From positions 1 to 51,750 of the forward strand of contig NZ_AEPB01000065.1 in the NCBI RefSeq assembly GCF_000189395.1: DNA of 51,750 nt. Direction: 5' to 3'. The stretch comes from Planococcus donghaensis MPA1U2. Its GTDB lineage: Bacteria > Bacillota > Bacilli > Bacillales_A > Planococcaceae. This document shows positions 1 to 9,837 of this stretch, piece after piece. The notes under the pieces were generated by a model, which saw only the letters and a list, made by a program, of their open reading frames with translations, had not been told where the DNA came from and searched no databases. The position numbers and the translations under genes were made by a program. Numbering within the stretch: position 1 is the first letter of the stretch; every line of letters begins with the position of its first letter.

Positions 1-37
1 GTTTGAGGAAATTAATAAAAAAGAACAATGCAGACTG

Positions 38-53
38 GTGGTTTCGAAACCAC
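38..53. promoter_or_regulatory. Perfect 16-bp palindrome and -10-like element upstream of yaaO
   Basis: GTGGTTTCGAAACCAC reads the same on both strands. A TATAAT hexamer follows at 73-78, about 34 bases before the yaaO start. No good -35 hexamer lies 16-18 bases upstream of it; the palindrome occupies part of that area. There is no T-run, so it is not a terminator. It could be an operator for a dimeric regulator. The palindrome is seen; the role is inferred. Confidence 0.4.
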
Positions 54-111
54 GATTGCTACACGGAATTGTTATAATAGAGTCAATTAATCAATGTGAG
101 GATGAAAGTTT

Positions 112-1554
112 ATGACGCAACGCCGTCCGATTGTAGATGCTTTAATTCAATTTCAAAAAAAACAGCCGATTTCTTTTCATGTACCCGGACATAAGCATGG
201 AATTTTGTCGGGGTTACCAAAAGAGATACACCCTGCTCTGTCATATGATTTAACGGAATTAACAGGACTAGATGACCTTCATTATCCAGAAGGTGCGATT
301 CAAGAAGCCCAGCTTTTATTAGCAGAGGCTTATGGGGCCAAAGAGAGTTTTTTACTAGTCAATGGTTCAACTGTAGGGAATTTGGCGATGATTCATGCAG
401 CATGTAAAGAAGGCGATGTGGTGATTGTTCAACGCAATTCTCATAAGTCGATTTTTCATGCATTAGAGCTTGCCCACGTACGTCCTGTATATGTCGCGCC
501 CGAGTGGGACGAATACTCCATGACAGCTGCTGCAGTGTCTTTAAAAGCAATTAAAGAGGCAATTGATACATATCCTGAGGCAAAGGCGGTCGTGCTCACC
601 TACCCGAATTATTATGGGGTTGTTTCAGATGAACTTTCTGAAATTATTTCCTTATGCCACGAAAAAAATATTGCGGTTTTGGTAGATGAAGCACACGGTG
701 CTCATTTTCAAGCGGGTGCTCCGTTTCCAATTTCAGCACTCGAGTTGGGGGCAGACGTTGTTGTGCAATCAGCCCATAAAACCTTGCCAGCTATGACTAT
801 GGGGTCATTTTTACATAGAGGCAGCAATCGTGTAAGTGGGAAAAGGATTCAAAAGTATTTGCGAATGTTTCAATCGAGCAGTCCATCGTATTTGATTTTA
901 GCTTCTTTAGATGATGCACGGGCTTATCTTCAAAGTTATTCGCCACCGGATATTCGGTCATTTAATGAAAAGCGTGAGCGTTTTCTAAGTAGTTTACGGA
1001 TGATTCCGCAGTTACTCGTAGTTGAATCAGATGATCCGTTAAAAATTATGTTACGCGTTGCTCACCATAGTGGTTACCAGCTAAAAGAAAAACTAGAGCA
1101 AGTTGGTGTTGAAGTAGAATTAGCAGATTCTTTTCAAGTATTGCTGATTTTGCCTTTATTAAAACAGCGGCATGCGTATCCATTTGCGGAAATTCGTAGT
1201 CGTTTAAAAGAAGCGGTAGCTATGCTTGAAAGAGAAGATAGGAAAGAAACAACATTAAAAGTTAAAAAGATAGATGATGTGACAGTGCCAGAGTTATCTT
1301 TTGAAGAAATTGATTTATCCGACCAAGAATGGGTGTCTTACACACAAATTATCGGTCGCATTGCTGCGGGGATGTTGACACCTTATCCACCGGGTATTCC
1401 ATTAATTGTGGCGGGTGAAAAATGGACCACGTTTAAAGTAGAAGAATTGATGAATTATCTTGCTTCAGATGCACAAATTCAAGGTGAACATCGTTTAGCT
1501 TCTAAGCAATTGCCCGTTCTTATGCAAGACGTTCAAGTAGTAAGCCAAGGATAA
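112..1554 (+). CDS. yaaO: Orn/Lys/Arg decarboxylase family protein (YaaO-like)
   Basis: PLP-dependent fold-type I amino-acid decarboxylase of the Orn/Lys/Arg family, a cytoplasmic enzyme that would turn a basic amino acid into the matching polyamine precursor. Visible landmarks are the N-terminal HVPGHK motif (residues 23-28), DEAHGAH around D192 (cofactor pyridine contact) and SAHKTLPA with K223 as the expected PLP lysine. At 480 aa it has the YaaO length and is shorter than the inducible enterobacterial enzymes, which carry an extra N-terminal wing domain. The start has a GTGAGG ribosome site. Substrate choice (lysine, arginine or ornithine) cannot be read from sequence. In B. subtilis yaaO directly precedes tmk; here ppx and ppk lie between. 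Confidence 0.9.
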   Translation: MTQRRPIVDALIQFQKKQPISFHVPGHKHGILSGLPKEIHPALSYDLTELTGLDDLHYPEGAIQEAQLLLAEAYGAKESFLLVNGSTVGNLAMIHAACKEGDVVIVQRNSHKSIFHALELAHVRPVYVAPEWDEYSMTAAAVSLKAIKEAIDTYPEAKAVVLTYPNYYGVVSDELSEIISLCHEKNIAVLVDEAHGAHFQAGAPFPISALELGADVVVQSAHKTLPAMTMGSFLHRGSNRVSGKRIQKYLRMFQSSSPSYLILASLDDARAYLQSYSPPDIRSFNEKRERFLSSLRMIPQLLVVESDDPLKIMLRVAHHSGYQLKEKLEQVGVEVELADSFQVLLILPLLKQRHAYPFAEIRSRLKEAVAMLEREDRKETTLKVKKIDDVTVPELSFEEIDLSDQEWVSYTQIIGRIAAGMLTPYPPGIPLIVAGEKWTTFKVEELMNYLASDAQIQGEHRLASKQLPVLMQDVQVVSQG

Positions 1555-1595
1555 AAGGGTATACTAAAGCATCAACTAGGATGAGGAGGGTTTTC

Positions 1596-3122
1596 ATGGA
1601 GCAAGAAAAGTATGCAATCATTGATATTGGTTCGAATACCATTCGACTTGTTATTTATACACGGGACAAAAGTGGGCGCTTTACTGAAAGCGAGAACGTA
1701 AAAGCAGTGGCTCGACTTCGAAGTTATTTAAATGAAGAAAATGTTCTAGAACAAGAAGGTGTCGATATATTAGTGAAGACCTTGAAAAGCTTTCAGGAAG
1801 TGACTCGCCATCATCAATTAAAATCAATTAAATGTGTTGCTACTGCTGCAGTACGCCAAGCAGAAAATCAAGCAGCTATTTTATCAACTGTAGAGAATGA
1901 AACCGATTTTTCTATCCGTATTTTATCCGAATATGAAGAAGCGCATTATGGATATCTAGCAGTAGTCAATTCAACCCCGTTTACCAGCGGTATCACCGTG
2001 GATATAGGGGGAGGGAGTACTGAAATTACGTATTTTAAAGATCGCCAGCTCCTTTACTTTTATAGTTTTCCATTTGGGGTGTTGTCTTTAAAAGAACAGT
2101 TTATCCAAGAGGAGACGCCAAAAAAAGGAGAAATCCGTGAATTACGGAGCTTCTTAAAAGAACAATTTGATCAGCTAGAATGGTTAGGGGATAAACGCTT
2201 GCCGTTAATTGGTATCGGAGGTAGTGCGCGAAATATGGCTCAAGTTCATCAAGAGCATATTGACTATCCTTTTTCCGGTGTGCATCAATATATGATGAAT
2301 AAAGATGATGTAGAAGAAGTTTACGATTTGTTGAATTCTCAAGATTTTTCAGAGCTTCAACGATTAGAAGGTTTATCAAAAGACCGAGCGGATATCATTA
2401 TCCCCGCAGTTGAAGTGTTTCGTTATTTAATGGAACTGATTGATACAAAGCAATTTGCGCTCAGTCGAAAAGGTTTACGAGACGGAGTTTTTTATGAAGA
2501 GATGACAAAAAGCTTTGATTTGACTGTGTTTCCTAATGTTATAGAAGAAAGTTTTCATGAGTTAGCGATTGATTATGATATTAATTTAACTCATGCATTT
2601 CATGTTACAAATAGTGCGTTGCTCATTTCAAAAGCTTTAGAAGCCGTTGATTTGTTATCTTTAGAAGAACAAGATTATAAACGTTTAAAGCTGAGTAGCG
2701 CTCTTTATAATTTAGGGAGTTACATCGATTCGGAGTCTAGTCATCAACATACGTTTTATTTATTGAGCAACCGAACGATAGATGGGTTGCTGCATAAAGA
2801 ACGTGTCATTATTGCATTGATGGGTTCGTTTAAAAACAAAGGAGTCTTTAAACGTAATGTTGCACTTTATGAAAAGTGGTTTACGAAAGATGAGCTAGCA
2901 AAATACACCTTGCTCGGAGCAATCATAAAAATGGCTTATAGTTTAAATGCAACAAAGCGAGATATAGTCGAAAAGATTGAGCTCGAGCAACATGAAGAGG
3001 TGTTGGTTTTCTCTGTTCAATGCCGCGAAGACTGGAAGCCTGAGCAATACCAAGTGGAAAAACAGAAAAAACATTTGGAAAAACAACTGAAACAAACGGT
3101 AGAGTTTCGGTTTTATAAATAA
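1596..3122 (+). CDS. ppx: Exopolyphosphatase (Ppx/GppA family)
   Basis: Member of the ASKHA-fold Ppx/GppA family, which removes terminal phosphate from polyphosphate and, in some members, from pppGpp. The two phosphate-binding signatures are clear: IDIGSNTIRL near the N-terminus and VDIGGGSTEI near residue 135. About 508 aa is the long form, with a C-terminal HD-like domain. I start at ATG 1596 rather than the in-frame ATG at 1581, because AGGAGGG at 1584-1590 is an ideal ribosome site five bases before it and would lie inside the longer version. The gene follows yaaO by about 40 bases and precedes ppk by 37 bases, so it probably forms a polyphosphate operon. Polyphosphatase versus pppGpp phosphatase activity cannot be separated by sequence. 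Confidence 0.88.
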   Translation: MEQEKYAIIDIGSNTIRLVIYTRDKSGRFTESENVKAVARLRSYLNEENVLEQEGVDILVKTLKSFQEVTRHHQLKSIKCVATAAVRQAENQAAILSTVENETDFSIRILSEYEEAHYGYLAVVNSTPFTSGITVDIGGGSTEITYFKDRQLLYFYSFPFGVLSLKEQFIQEETPKKGEIRELRSFLKEQFDQLEWLGDKRLPLIGIGGSARNMAQVHQEHIDYPFSGVHQYMMNKDDVEEVYDLLNSQDFSELQRLEGLSKDRADIIIPAVEVFRYLMELIDTKQFALSRKGLRDGVFYEEMTKSFDLTVFPNVIEESFHELAIDYDINLTHAFHVTNSALLISKALEAVDLLSLEEQDYKRLKLSSALYNLGSYIDSESSHQHTFYLLSNRTIDGLLHKERVIIALMGSFKNKGVFKRNVALYEKWFTKDELAKYTLLGAIIKMAYSLNATKRDIVEKIELEQHEEVLVFSVQCREDWKPEQYQVEKQKKHLEKQLKQTVEFRFYK

Positions 3123-3159
3123 TCAATCGCTAACGACAGAGTAAAAGGTGGTGTGGGCA

Positions 3160-5271
3160 GTGGACTCAGGGAAAAAGAAGAACGTGGAACTCAGAAATCC
3201 GGCTTATTATAATAACCGCGAATTGAGCTGGCTCGCTTTTAATGAACGTGTTTTGCAAGAAGCACTTGATAAAAAAAACCCTTTACTGGAACGATTAAAG
3301 TTCTTGGCGATTTTCAGTTCGAATTTAGACGAATTTTTTATGGTACGTGTAGCTGGGCTCCAGGATCAAGTAAAAGTTGGATTTACTAAACCTGAAAACA
3401 AAGCAGGAATGACCCCAAAGCAACAATTAAATGAAATCGCGATGAAAACCCATCAGCTGGTGGATATACAGTACGAAACATTGCGAAATACGTTGTTGCC
3501 AAAAATCCAAAAAGAACATGTAGAATTTGTGAAAATGAAAGATTTGGATGATAAACAGATAAAAGTACTGGAAGAGTATTTTGAAGACTATATTTTTCCG
3601 GTACTGACGCCTATGGCTATTGATGCATATCGAACTTTTCCAATGTTGCTCAATAAAAGTATCAACTTAGCCGTGAAATTGGAAGCGGAAAAAAAACAAG
3701 ACGAAGAAGTGCAGAAAATCGCTATTGTTCAAGTACCTGCTGTGTTGGAACGATTTGTCCGAATTGAGCCAGAGAAAAATAATCATAAACTGGTGTTATT
3801 AGAAGATGTTATTGGCTTCTTTATTCATAAGCTATTTCATGGTTTTCAAGTTACTTCGGTTTCTGTATTCCGCATTACACGCAATGCTGACATGACCATT
3901 CACGAAGAAGGCGCCCGCGATTTGCTAAAAGAAATTGAAGAAGAGCTTCGCAAACGAAAATGGGGAGCTGCAGTCCGTTTGGAAATTCAACAGCCCGGAT
4001 TTGATTTGGATATTTTGGATTATTTGACGGACGAACTGGAAGTTCATAAAAAAGATGTTTATGTAATTGAGGGGTTTTTGGATTTAACGGCATTTTTCAA
4101 TTTTTATAAAAAAATGGCACCTGTATGGGAACACTTAGTGTTTGAAGGAAAGGTGTCTCAATTACCTGCAGGTATGGAGACAGGCAAGCAAATCTTTCAA
4201 AAAGTCAGTGAGCAAGATGTCTTTTTGCATCATCCATATGAATCGTTCGAGCCTGTTGTCCAATTTATATCAGAAGCTGCAGATGATCGCGATGTACTCG
4301 CGATAAAGCAAACCTTATACCGCGTGAGTGGAGATTCTCCCGTTATTAAAGCATTGAAAAGAGCAGCAGAAAACGGTAAGCAAGTAACGGTACTCGTGGA
4401 GTTAAAAGCTCGCTTTGATGAAGAAAACAATGTTCACTGGGCAAAAGAGTTAGAGAAAGCAGGCTGCCATGTTATTTATGGTATGACGCATTTGAAAACT
4501 CATAGTAAAATTACGCTTGTTGTCCGTAAAAAAGAAGATAAAATCGAACGATTTGTTCATTTAGGCACCGGTAATTACAATGATCAAACCGCGAAAATTT
4601 ATACCGATATGAGTTTATTTACATCAAAACGGCAATTTGGAATCGATGCCACTAATTTTTTTAATTACTTGAGTGGTTATACGGAAAAGCCTGAATTCCA
4701 TTACTTATCGGTCGCGCCATTTATGCTTCGGATCGACATTATTGAATTGATCGATACCGAAATCCGTTATCAGAAAAAAAACGGCAATGGCCGGATTGTT
4801 GCAAAAATGAACTCTTTAACCGATAAGGTCATAATAATGAAATTGTACGAAGCTTCTAATGCAGGGGTAAAAGTAGAATTAATCGTTAGAGGGATTTGTT
4901 GTTTACGGCCGGGCATACCAGGAGTAAGTGAAAACATTCGAGTGCGAAGCATTGTTGGTAGTCTCTTAGAGCATAGCCGCGTCTATTTTTTCAATCAGAA
5001 CGGCAAAGAAAAAGTGTTTTTATCATCCGCAGATATGATGACCCGGAATTTAAACAATCGGATTGAAATTTTATTTCCAATTATTGATGAAAAAATAAAA
5101 GACCAAGTCCAAACTATTTTGGAGTTAGGACTTATGGATAATGTTAAAGCTAGAGAACAAGATGCAGCTGGAGTTTATGATTATGTCCTCCGTAAAGATG
5201 AAGAGCCTGCTTTAGACAGTCAAATGGAATTGTTTCGTCGAGCTTACCGAGTGGCAGAAGATGAAGAGTAA
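3160..5271 (+). CDS. ppk1: Polyphosphate kinase 1
   Basis: PPK1 makes long-chain polyphosphate from ATP through a phosphohistidine intermediate and belongs to the phospholipase-D-like fold. The N-terminal domain opens with NRELSWLAFNERVL; the SNLDEFFMVRVAG block follows. The two HxK/R-type catalytic blocks are THLKTHSKI (autophosphorylated histidine near residue 448) and LLEHSRVYF (near 605), with HLGTGNYN and SSADMMTRN also present. Start chosen at GTG 3160, about eight bases after AAGGTGG; two in-frame GTG codons at 3148 and 3151 overlap that ribosome site. About 703 aa matches the family. It lies directly after ppx, so synthesis and breakdown of polyphosphate are probably co-transcribed. 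Confidence 0.93.
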   Translation: MDSGKKKNVELRNPAYYNNRELSWLAFNERVLQEALDKKNPLLERLKFLAIFSSNLDEFFMVRVAGLQDQVKVGFTKPENKAGMTPKQQLNEIAMKTHQLVDIQYETLRNTLLPKIQKEHVEFVKMKDLDDKQIKVLEEYFEDYIFPVLTPMAIDAYRTFPMLLNKSINLAVKLEAEKKQDEEVQKIAIVQVPAVLERFVRIEPEKNNHKLVLLEDVIGFFIHKLFHGFQVTSVSVFRITRNADMTIHEEGARDLLKEIEEELRKRKWGAAVRLEIQQPGFDLDILDYLTDELEVHKKDVYVIEGFLDLTAFFNFYKKMAPVWEHLVFEGKVSQLPAGMETGKQIFQKVSEQDVFLHHPYESFEPVVQFISEAADDRDVLAIKQTLYRVSGDSPVIKALKRAAENGKQVTVLVELKARFDEENNVHWAKELEKAGCHVIYGMTHLKTHSKITLVVRKKEDKIERFVHLGTGNYNDQTAKIYTDMSLFTSKRQFGIDATNFFNYLSGYTEKPEFHYLSVAPFMLRIDIIELIDTEIRYQKKNGNGRIVAKMNSLTDKVIIMKLYEASNAGVKVELIVRGICCLRPGIPGVSENIRVRSIVGSLLEHSRVYFFNQNGKEKVFLSSADMMTRNLNNRIEILFPIIDEKIKDQVQTILELGLMDNVKAREQDAAGVYDYVLRKDEEPALDSQMELFRRAYRVAEDEE

Positions 5272-5376
5272 TGATAGCGCTGCAGGTTTGGAAGGCACTG
5301 TAAAACGAACACCGTTTCGTGTATAGTATAAAGAGTTTGAAACAGATTAATTTCATGAAATAAGGTGATCAGTAAA

Positions 5377-6027
5377 ATGGGGTATTTAATCAATCTTGAA
5401 GGTGGAGAAGGATCCGGTAAATCGACGGTTCTGAAAATGCTGGCAGAGGCATTAACAGAAAAAGGGTTTTCGGTTGTTTGTACGAGAGAACCGGGTGGCA
5501 TCGACATTGCCGAACAAATTCGTGAAGTCATTTTAAACCGGGAAAATACAGCAATGGATGCACGAACAGAAGCGTTGTTATATGCGGCTGCAAGAAGGCA
5601 GCATTTAGTAGAGAAGATTATTCCTGCACTTGAAACGGGCAGTATTGTTTTATGTGATCGCTATATTGATTCGAGTCTTGCGTATCAAGGGTATGCAAGA
5701 GGACTTGGGATGGAAGAGATTTTCGCCATCAATAAATTCGCTATCGATGAATACATGCCAGACTTAACTTTGTATTTTGATGTTAATCCTAAAGTCGGCT
5801 TAGCACGGATTGAAAAAGATGCAGGTCGCGAAGTAAACCGGTTAGATGTAGAATCGATGAAATTTCACTATAAAGTAAGAGAAGGGTATCTTTTGTTATT
5901 AAGTAAAAATCCGGAGCGAATTCGTTTAGTAAATGCAGAAAACGAACTTCCAATTGTTTTTACAGATGCATTGGAAACAGCTGTACGTTTTATAGAAGAG
6001 CGACAATCGGCAGTAGATCCCACGTAA
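5377..6027 (+). CDS. tmk: Thymidylate kinase
   Basis: Phosphorylates dTMP to dTDP, the last pathway-specific step of dTTP supply. The P-loop GGEGSGKST covers residues 9-17 (K15), TREPGG is the substrate-side motif, and DRY (94-96) follows in the [13 protein letters not shown] block. ATG 5377 follows AAGGTGAT at 5363-5370; a longer reading from GTG 5365 would start inside that ribosome site. The 216 aa length is standard. In the ancestral layout tmk heads the darA-holB-ricT gene group. The 105-base gap after ppk carries only a weak promoter-like TATAGT at 5322-5327. Confidence 0.95.
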   Translation: MGYLINLEGGEGSGKSTVLKMLAEALTEKGFSVVCTREPGGIDIAEQIREVILNRENTAMDARTEALLYAAARRQHLVEKIIPALETGSIVLCDRYIDSSLAYQGYARGLGMEEIFAINKFAIDEYMPDLTLYFDVNPKVGLARIEKDAGREVNRLDVESMKFHYKVREGYLLLLSKNPERIRLVNAENELPIVFTDALETAVRFIEERQSAVDPT

Positions 6028-6093
6028 GTCTTTTCGGAGTCCCTGTTTTTTGATTAAATGACTGGAAAGATATGCAGTGCTTACCTTTGTTCA

Positions 6094-6102
6094 TGTTATA
6101 CT
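6094..6102 (+). promoter_or_regulatory. Extended -10 promoter candidate for darA
   Basis: TGTTATACT combines a TG dinucleotide one base ahead of a TATACT hexamer, the extended -10 pattern. It lies 35 bases before the darA start. No convincing -35 is seen, which is tolerated with an extended -10. Confidence 0.45.
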
Positions 6103-6109
6103 TATATAG

Positions 6110-6466
<357 letters not shown>

Positions 6467-6527
6467 TCAATAGGGACAAGTAAGTTTCCTGTGATGAGGG
6501 GCAATGTCTCGAGTAACATAAACAATA

Positions 6528-6558
6528 CCCGTGCTCCAATCGGAACACGGGATTTTTT
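6528..6558 (+). terminator. Rho-independent terminator after darA
   Basis: CCCGTG (6528-6533) pairs with CACGGG (6546-6551), with an inner TCC/GGA pairing, followed by a T-run. It sits between darA and holB, so it argues against any holB start upstream of it. Confidence 0.85.
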
Positions 6559-6580
6559 ACAAAGTCTGAAGGTGAAGTTG

Positions 6581-7573
6581 ATGCAAAAAACAACCGATGA
6601 ATTTTTGGAGATGCAACCGGTAGTGATGAAGCGTCTGCAAGGAGCTTATGGAAAAGAGCGTCTAGCGCATGCTTACCTATTTGAAGGTCCTGCAGGATCT
6701 GGAAAAAAAGAGATTACTCATTTTTTTGTAAAGCTTCTTCTATGCGAATCACCTATTGAAAATGTTCCATGTGAAACATGTCGGAACTGTCAATTGTATA
6801 ATTCTGGTAATCATACGAATGTTATATTCATCGAACCGGATGGTCAAAACATTAAAATCGACCAAATCCGTGAGTTGATTTTCAAGTTGAATAAAACGGG
6901 CTTGAATACAGGCCGTAAAATATACGTAATCGAGCAGGCAGACCGGATGAATAACTCTTCTGCTAATGCGTTGTTGAAATTTTTAGAAGAGCCAGAGTTT
7001 AATGTAACGGCTATCTTGTTAACAGAACGTCTAAATGCGATAATGAGCACAATCCGTTCTCGTTGCCAACTGGTGTCATTTCGCCCTTTATCCCGTCCAA
7101 AGTTAATGGAAAAGTTAATAGCGAATGGCATGACCGAATCCATGGCAGCAACCGTGAGTATGTTGACACAAAGTGAAGAAGAAGCCGTTGCATTAAGTCA
7201 GGATGAACAATTTTCACAAGCAAGAAAAACTGTTTTAAAACTAGTGGAAGTGGCTAGTAGCAATGTTCATGAAGCGCTTTTAATGCTTCAAGCCGAATGG
7301 TTACCGTTATTTAAAGAAAAAGAAGATGCCGAAAGAGGCCTAGACATGTTATTATTTGCATATCGGGACATCGCTTCGGTAAAAGCAGGTCTTGAGACTG
7401 CACGAACATATCCAGACATGGAAGAAACATGGAAGCAGATGGCTCTCCAACGCTCCTTTACGGTATTGTCCAAGCAGTTGCAGGCTATATTACAAGCCAA
7501 ACAACAATTGCCGCGCAATATGAACCGGACGCTGTTGATGGAGCAGTTAATGCTGAATCTGCAGGAGGGGTAG
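6581..7573 (+). CDS. holB: DNA polymerase III subunit delta'
   Basis: Clamp-loader subunit that works with delta and tau to load the beta sliding clamp. The AAA+ region has GPAGSGKKE (modified P-loop), a zinc-binding cluster CESPIENVPCETCRNC, and NSSANALLKFLEEPE followed by the SRCQ arginine block. Start at ATG 6581, just after GAAGGTGA; the open frame continues upstream to 6491, but that extension contains a complete terminator hairpin, so it is not coding. The 331 aa length is close to B. subtilis HolB. Followed four bases later by ricT. Confidence 0.93.
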   Translation: MQKTTDEFLEMQPVVMKRLQGAYGKERLAHAYLFEGPAGSGKKEITHFFVKLLLCESPIENVPCETCRNCQLYNSGNHTNVIFIEPDGQNIKIDQIRELIFKLNKTGLNTGRKIYVIEQADRMNNSSANALLKFLEEPEFNVTAILLTERLNAIMSTIRSRCQLVSFRPLSRPKLMEKLIANGMTESMAATVSMLTQSEEEAVALSQDEQFSQARKTVLKLVEVASSNVHEALLMLQAEWLPLFKEKEDAERGLDMLLFAYRDIASVKAGLETARTYPDMEETWKQMALQRSFTVLSKQLQAILQAKQQLPRNMNRTLLMEQLMLNLQEG

Positions 7574-7576
7574 CAA

Positions 7577-8389
7577 TTGTATAATGTGATAGGTGTCCGC
7601 TTTAAAAAAGCGGGTAAAATATATTATTTCGATCCAGCTGAATTAGGAATCGAAAAAGACGATTACGTCATTGTGGAAACAGCAAGAGGCGTAGAGTATG
7701 GGAAAGTAGTCGTGCCAACAAAAACAGTTGGAGAAAACGATGTTGTTTTGCCTTTAAAACAAGTGGTGCGTATAGCAACTGAACGCGATCGCCAACAAGT
7801 AGAGGAAAACCGATTAGAAGCAAGTCGTGCTTTTGAAATGGGCACTGAAAAAATTGAAGAACATCAATTGGATATGAAGCTAGTTGATGTTGAATACACG
7901 TTTGATCGCAACAAAGTGATTTTTTACTTTACAGCAGAAGGTCGTGTGGATTTTCGGAACTTGGTCAAAGACTTGGCTTCCATTTTCCGTACACGCATCG
8001 AACTTCGCCAAATCGGTGTTCGCGATGAAGCAAAAATGCTCGGTGGCATAGGACCTTGTGGTCGTATGTTGTGCTGTTCAACGTTTTTAGGTGATTTTGA
8101 ACCCGTATCCATTAAAATGGCGAAAGATCAAAATTTATCGTTAAATCCTTCAAAGATCTCAGGCTTATGTGGTCGATTAATGTGCTGCTTAAAATATGAG
8201 AACGATGAATATGAAACAGCGAAAAAAGAAATGCCTGATGTTGGCACACGGGTAACGACGCCAGATGGCGATGGTCGTGTTGTTGGCATGAACATTTTGG
8301 AGCGAGTGTTAAAAATTCGTTTATCTGAGCAAGAACAAACACTTGAATATACATTAGATGAAATAATGGGCCAAGGAACGAGAGCGTGA
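7577..8389 (+). CDS. ricT: PSP1 domain protein RicT (YaaT)
   Basis: The PSP1-domain subunit of the RicA-RicF-RicT complex, which carries iron-sulfur clusters and in B. subtilis helps RNase Y mature mRNAs and affects the Spo0A phosphorelay. Cysteines sit in two matching blocks: GPCGRMLCC (C161, C166, C167) and GLCGRLMCC (C198, C203, C204). The start is TTG 7577, six bases after the strong ribosome site AGGAGGGG. The 270 aa length fits. It lies between holB and yabA as in B. subtilis. Retention in an apparently non-sporulating background supports a general RNA-processing role. Confidence 0.93.
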   Translation: MYNVIGVRFKKAGKIYYFDPAELGIEKDDYVIVETARGVEYGKVVVPTKTVGENDVVLPLKQVVRIATERDRQQVEENRLEASRAFEMGTEKIEEHQLDMKLVDVEYTFDRNKVIFYFTAEGRVDFRNLVKDLASIFRTRIELRQIGVRDEAKMLGGIGPCGRMLCCSTFLGDFEPVSIKMAKDQNLSLNPSKISGLCGRLMCCLKYENDEYETAKKEMPDVGTRVTTPDGDGRVVGMNILERVLKIRLSEQEQTLEYTLDEIMGQGTRA

Positions 8390-8399
8390 GGTGGTTTAA

Positions 8400-8759
8400 G
8401 TGAAGGAAAAAAACTTTTTAGATACAGTCATGGAATTTGAACAGCAACTCCAATCGATGCAAGAGCAATTCAGCGAGTTAAAAGCGGTTGTGGCTCGGAC
8501 GATGGAGGAACATCATGCGTTGCAGCTGGAAAATCATCATTTACGTTCACGATTAGATGAATTTCATAAAGCGGTGCCAGAAGTGGCAGCAGTAGATCCA
8601 GTAAAATTAAAAAAAGCTGTTATGGATATTGGTGAAGGCTACGATAACTTAGCGCGCTTATATCATGAAGGTTATCATGTCTGCAACGTCCATTTCGGCA
8701 GTTCTCGAAAAGGCGATGATTGTCTGTTTTGTTTGTCATTCCTGAATAAACAAAACTAA
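8400..8759 (+). CDS. yabA: Replication initiation control protein YabA
   Basis: Negative regulator of chromosome replication that binds DnaA and the DnaN clamp. The N-terminal half is a coiled coil ([18 protein letters not shown]) that tetramerises in B. subtilis. The C-terminus is a zinc-binding module with candidate ligands H93, C95, C108 and C111 in HVCNVHFG and DDCLFCLSF. Starts at GTG 8400 after GAGGTGG. The 119 aa length equals B. subtilis. Adjacent to ricT and holB as expected. Confidence 0.93.
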   Translation: MKEKNFLDTVMEFEQQLQSMQEQFSELKAVVARTMEEHHALQLENHHLRSRLDEFHKAVPEVAAVDPVKLKKAVMDIGEGYDNLARLYHEGYHVCNVHFGSSRKGDDCLFCLSFLNKQN

Positions 8760-8786
8760 AAAGTAAAGATGAAGTTTGATAAAGAG

Positions 8787-8825
8787 AAAGGCTTCCGACA
8801 CTTCGTGTGGCGGCAGCCTTTTGTT
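8787..8825 (+). terminator. Terminator between yabA and trmN6
   Basis: AAAGGCT (8787-8793) pairs with AGCCTTT (8815-8821), with inner CCG/CGG and CAC/GTG pairs and a short T-run. An open reading of trmN6 from 8769 would run through it, which supports the later start at 8844. Confidence 0.7.
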
Positions 8826-8843
8826 ATGCTAGGAGTTGAACAA

Positions 8844-9581
8844 ATGTTAGTGGATGACGAAAGATTAGATTATTTATTAGCGGAAGATTTGCGGATTATT
8901 CAAAGTCCATCGGTGTTTTCGTTTTCTTTAGATGCAGTATTGCTAGCACGTTTTGCATATGTCCCTTTAAAAAGGGGGACGATTGTAGATTTATGTACAG
9001 GCAATGGAGCAATTCCGTTATTTCTAAGTGCACGAACAGAATCTCGCATTATTGGCGTAGAGCTGCAAGAAAGACTCGCCCACATGGCACGACGCAGCAT
9101 AGCTTACAATGAACTCGAAAAACAAATTGAAATTATCGAAGGCGATGTTAAAGACATGCCAAAACAATTAGGGTTTGAAAAATACGATGTTGTAACGTGT
9201 AACCCTCCTTACTTCCCAGCACATGAGATGAGCGACAAAAACATTAGTGAACATATGGCGATTGCAAGACATGAATTGCATTTAACATTAGACGAAGCCG
9301 TACAAGCAGCAAGTCAATTGCTCAAACAAGGAGGCAAAGCGGCATTTGTCCATCGTGCAGGTCGATTGATTGATTTGATGGCGGCAATGCGTGCAAACCG
9401 CTTAGAACCTAAACGGATTCGTCTCGTTTATCCAAAAGCCGGAAAAGAAGCGAATACTTTATTGATCGAAGGCATTAAAGACGGCAAGCCGGATTTGAGA
9501 ATATTGCCCCCGCTGGTTGTTTACGGAGAAGATGGGGAATATACAGAAGAAGTACGCGAGTTACTATATGGAGATAACTAA
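8844..9581 (+). CDS. trmN6: tRNA1(Val) (adenine37-N6)-methyltransferase (YabB)
   Basis: SAM-dependent class I N6-adenine methyltransferase; the family modifies A37 of a tRNA. SAM-binding motif I is VDLCTGNG and the catalytic NPPY appears in VTCNPPYFP. Start at ATG 8844 with AGGAG at 8831-8835, giving 246 aa, the YabB length. The last 14 bases overlap yazA, indicating translational coupling. Confidence 0.88.
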   Translation: MLVDDERLDYLLAEDLRIIQSPSVFSFSLDAVLLARFAYVPLKRGTIVDLCTGNGAIPLFLSARTESRIIGVELQERLAHMARRSIAYNELEKQIEIIEGDVKDMPKQLGFEKYDVVTCNPPYFPAHEMSDKNISEHMAIARHELHLTLDEAVQAASQLLKQGGKAAFVHRAGRLIDLMAAMRANRLEPKRIRLVYPKAGKEANTLLIEGIKDGKPDLRILPPLVVYGEDGEYTEEVRELLYGDN

Positions 9582-9837
9582 TCATTATTTTTATGTATTG
9601 GAATGCGCCGACCGGTCTTATTATGCAGGATACACTAACGACCTTGAAAAGCGGCTAGCTGCACATAATGCAGGCAAAGGTGCAAAATACACTCGCGCTA
9701 GAGGCCCGTCGAAACTAATTTACCATGAATGCTTTGAGACAAAGCAAGAAGCCATGAAAGCGGAATACGCTTTTAAGCAATTAACCAAGCCACAAAAAAT
9801 TCGTTATATTGCTGAAGAAAAGGAGAGCGGCAAATGA
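9568..9837 (+). CDS. yazA: GIY-YIG domain protein YazA (UPF0213)
   Basis: Single-domain GIY-YIG nuclease-fold protein of about 89 aa. The core reads [17 protein letters not shown], then [10 protein letters not shown] and the [10 protein letters not shown] block typical of UPF0213. Its in vivo role is not established. ATG 9568 gives the usual small size and overlaps the end of trmN6; the frame is open further upstream (to 9517) but inside trmN6. Its stop overlaps the rsmI start (ATGA). Confidence 0.85.
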   Translation: MEITNHYFYVLECADRSYYAGYTNDLEKRLAAHNAGKGAKYTRARGPSKLIYHECFETKQEAMKAEYAFKQLTKPQKIRYIAEEKESGK

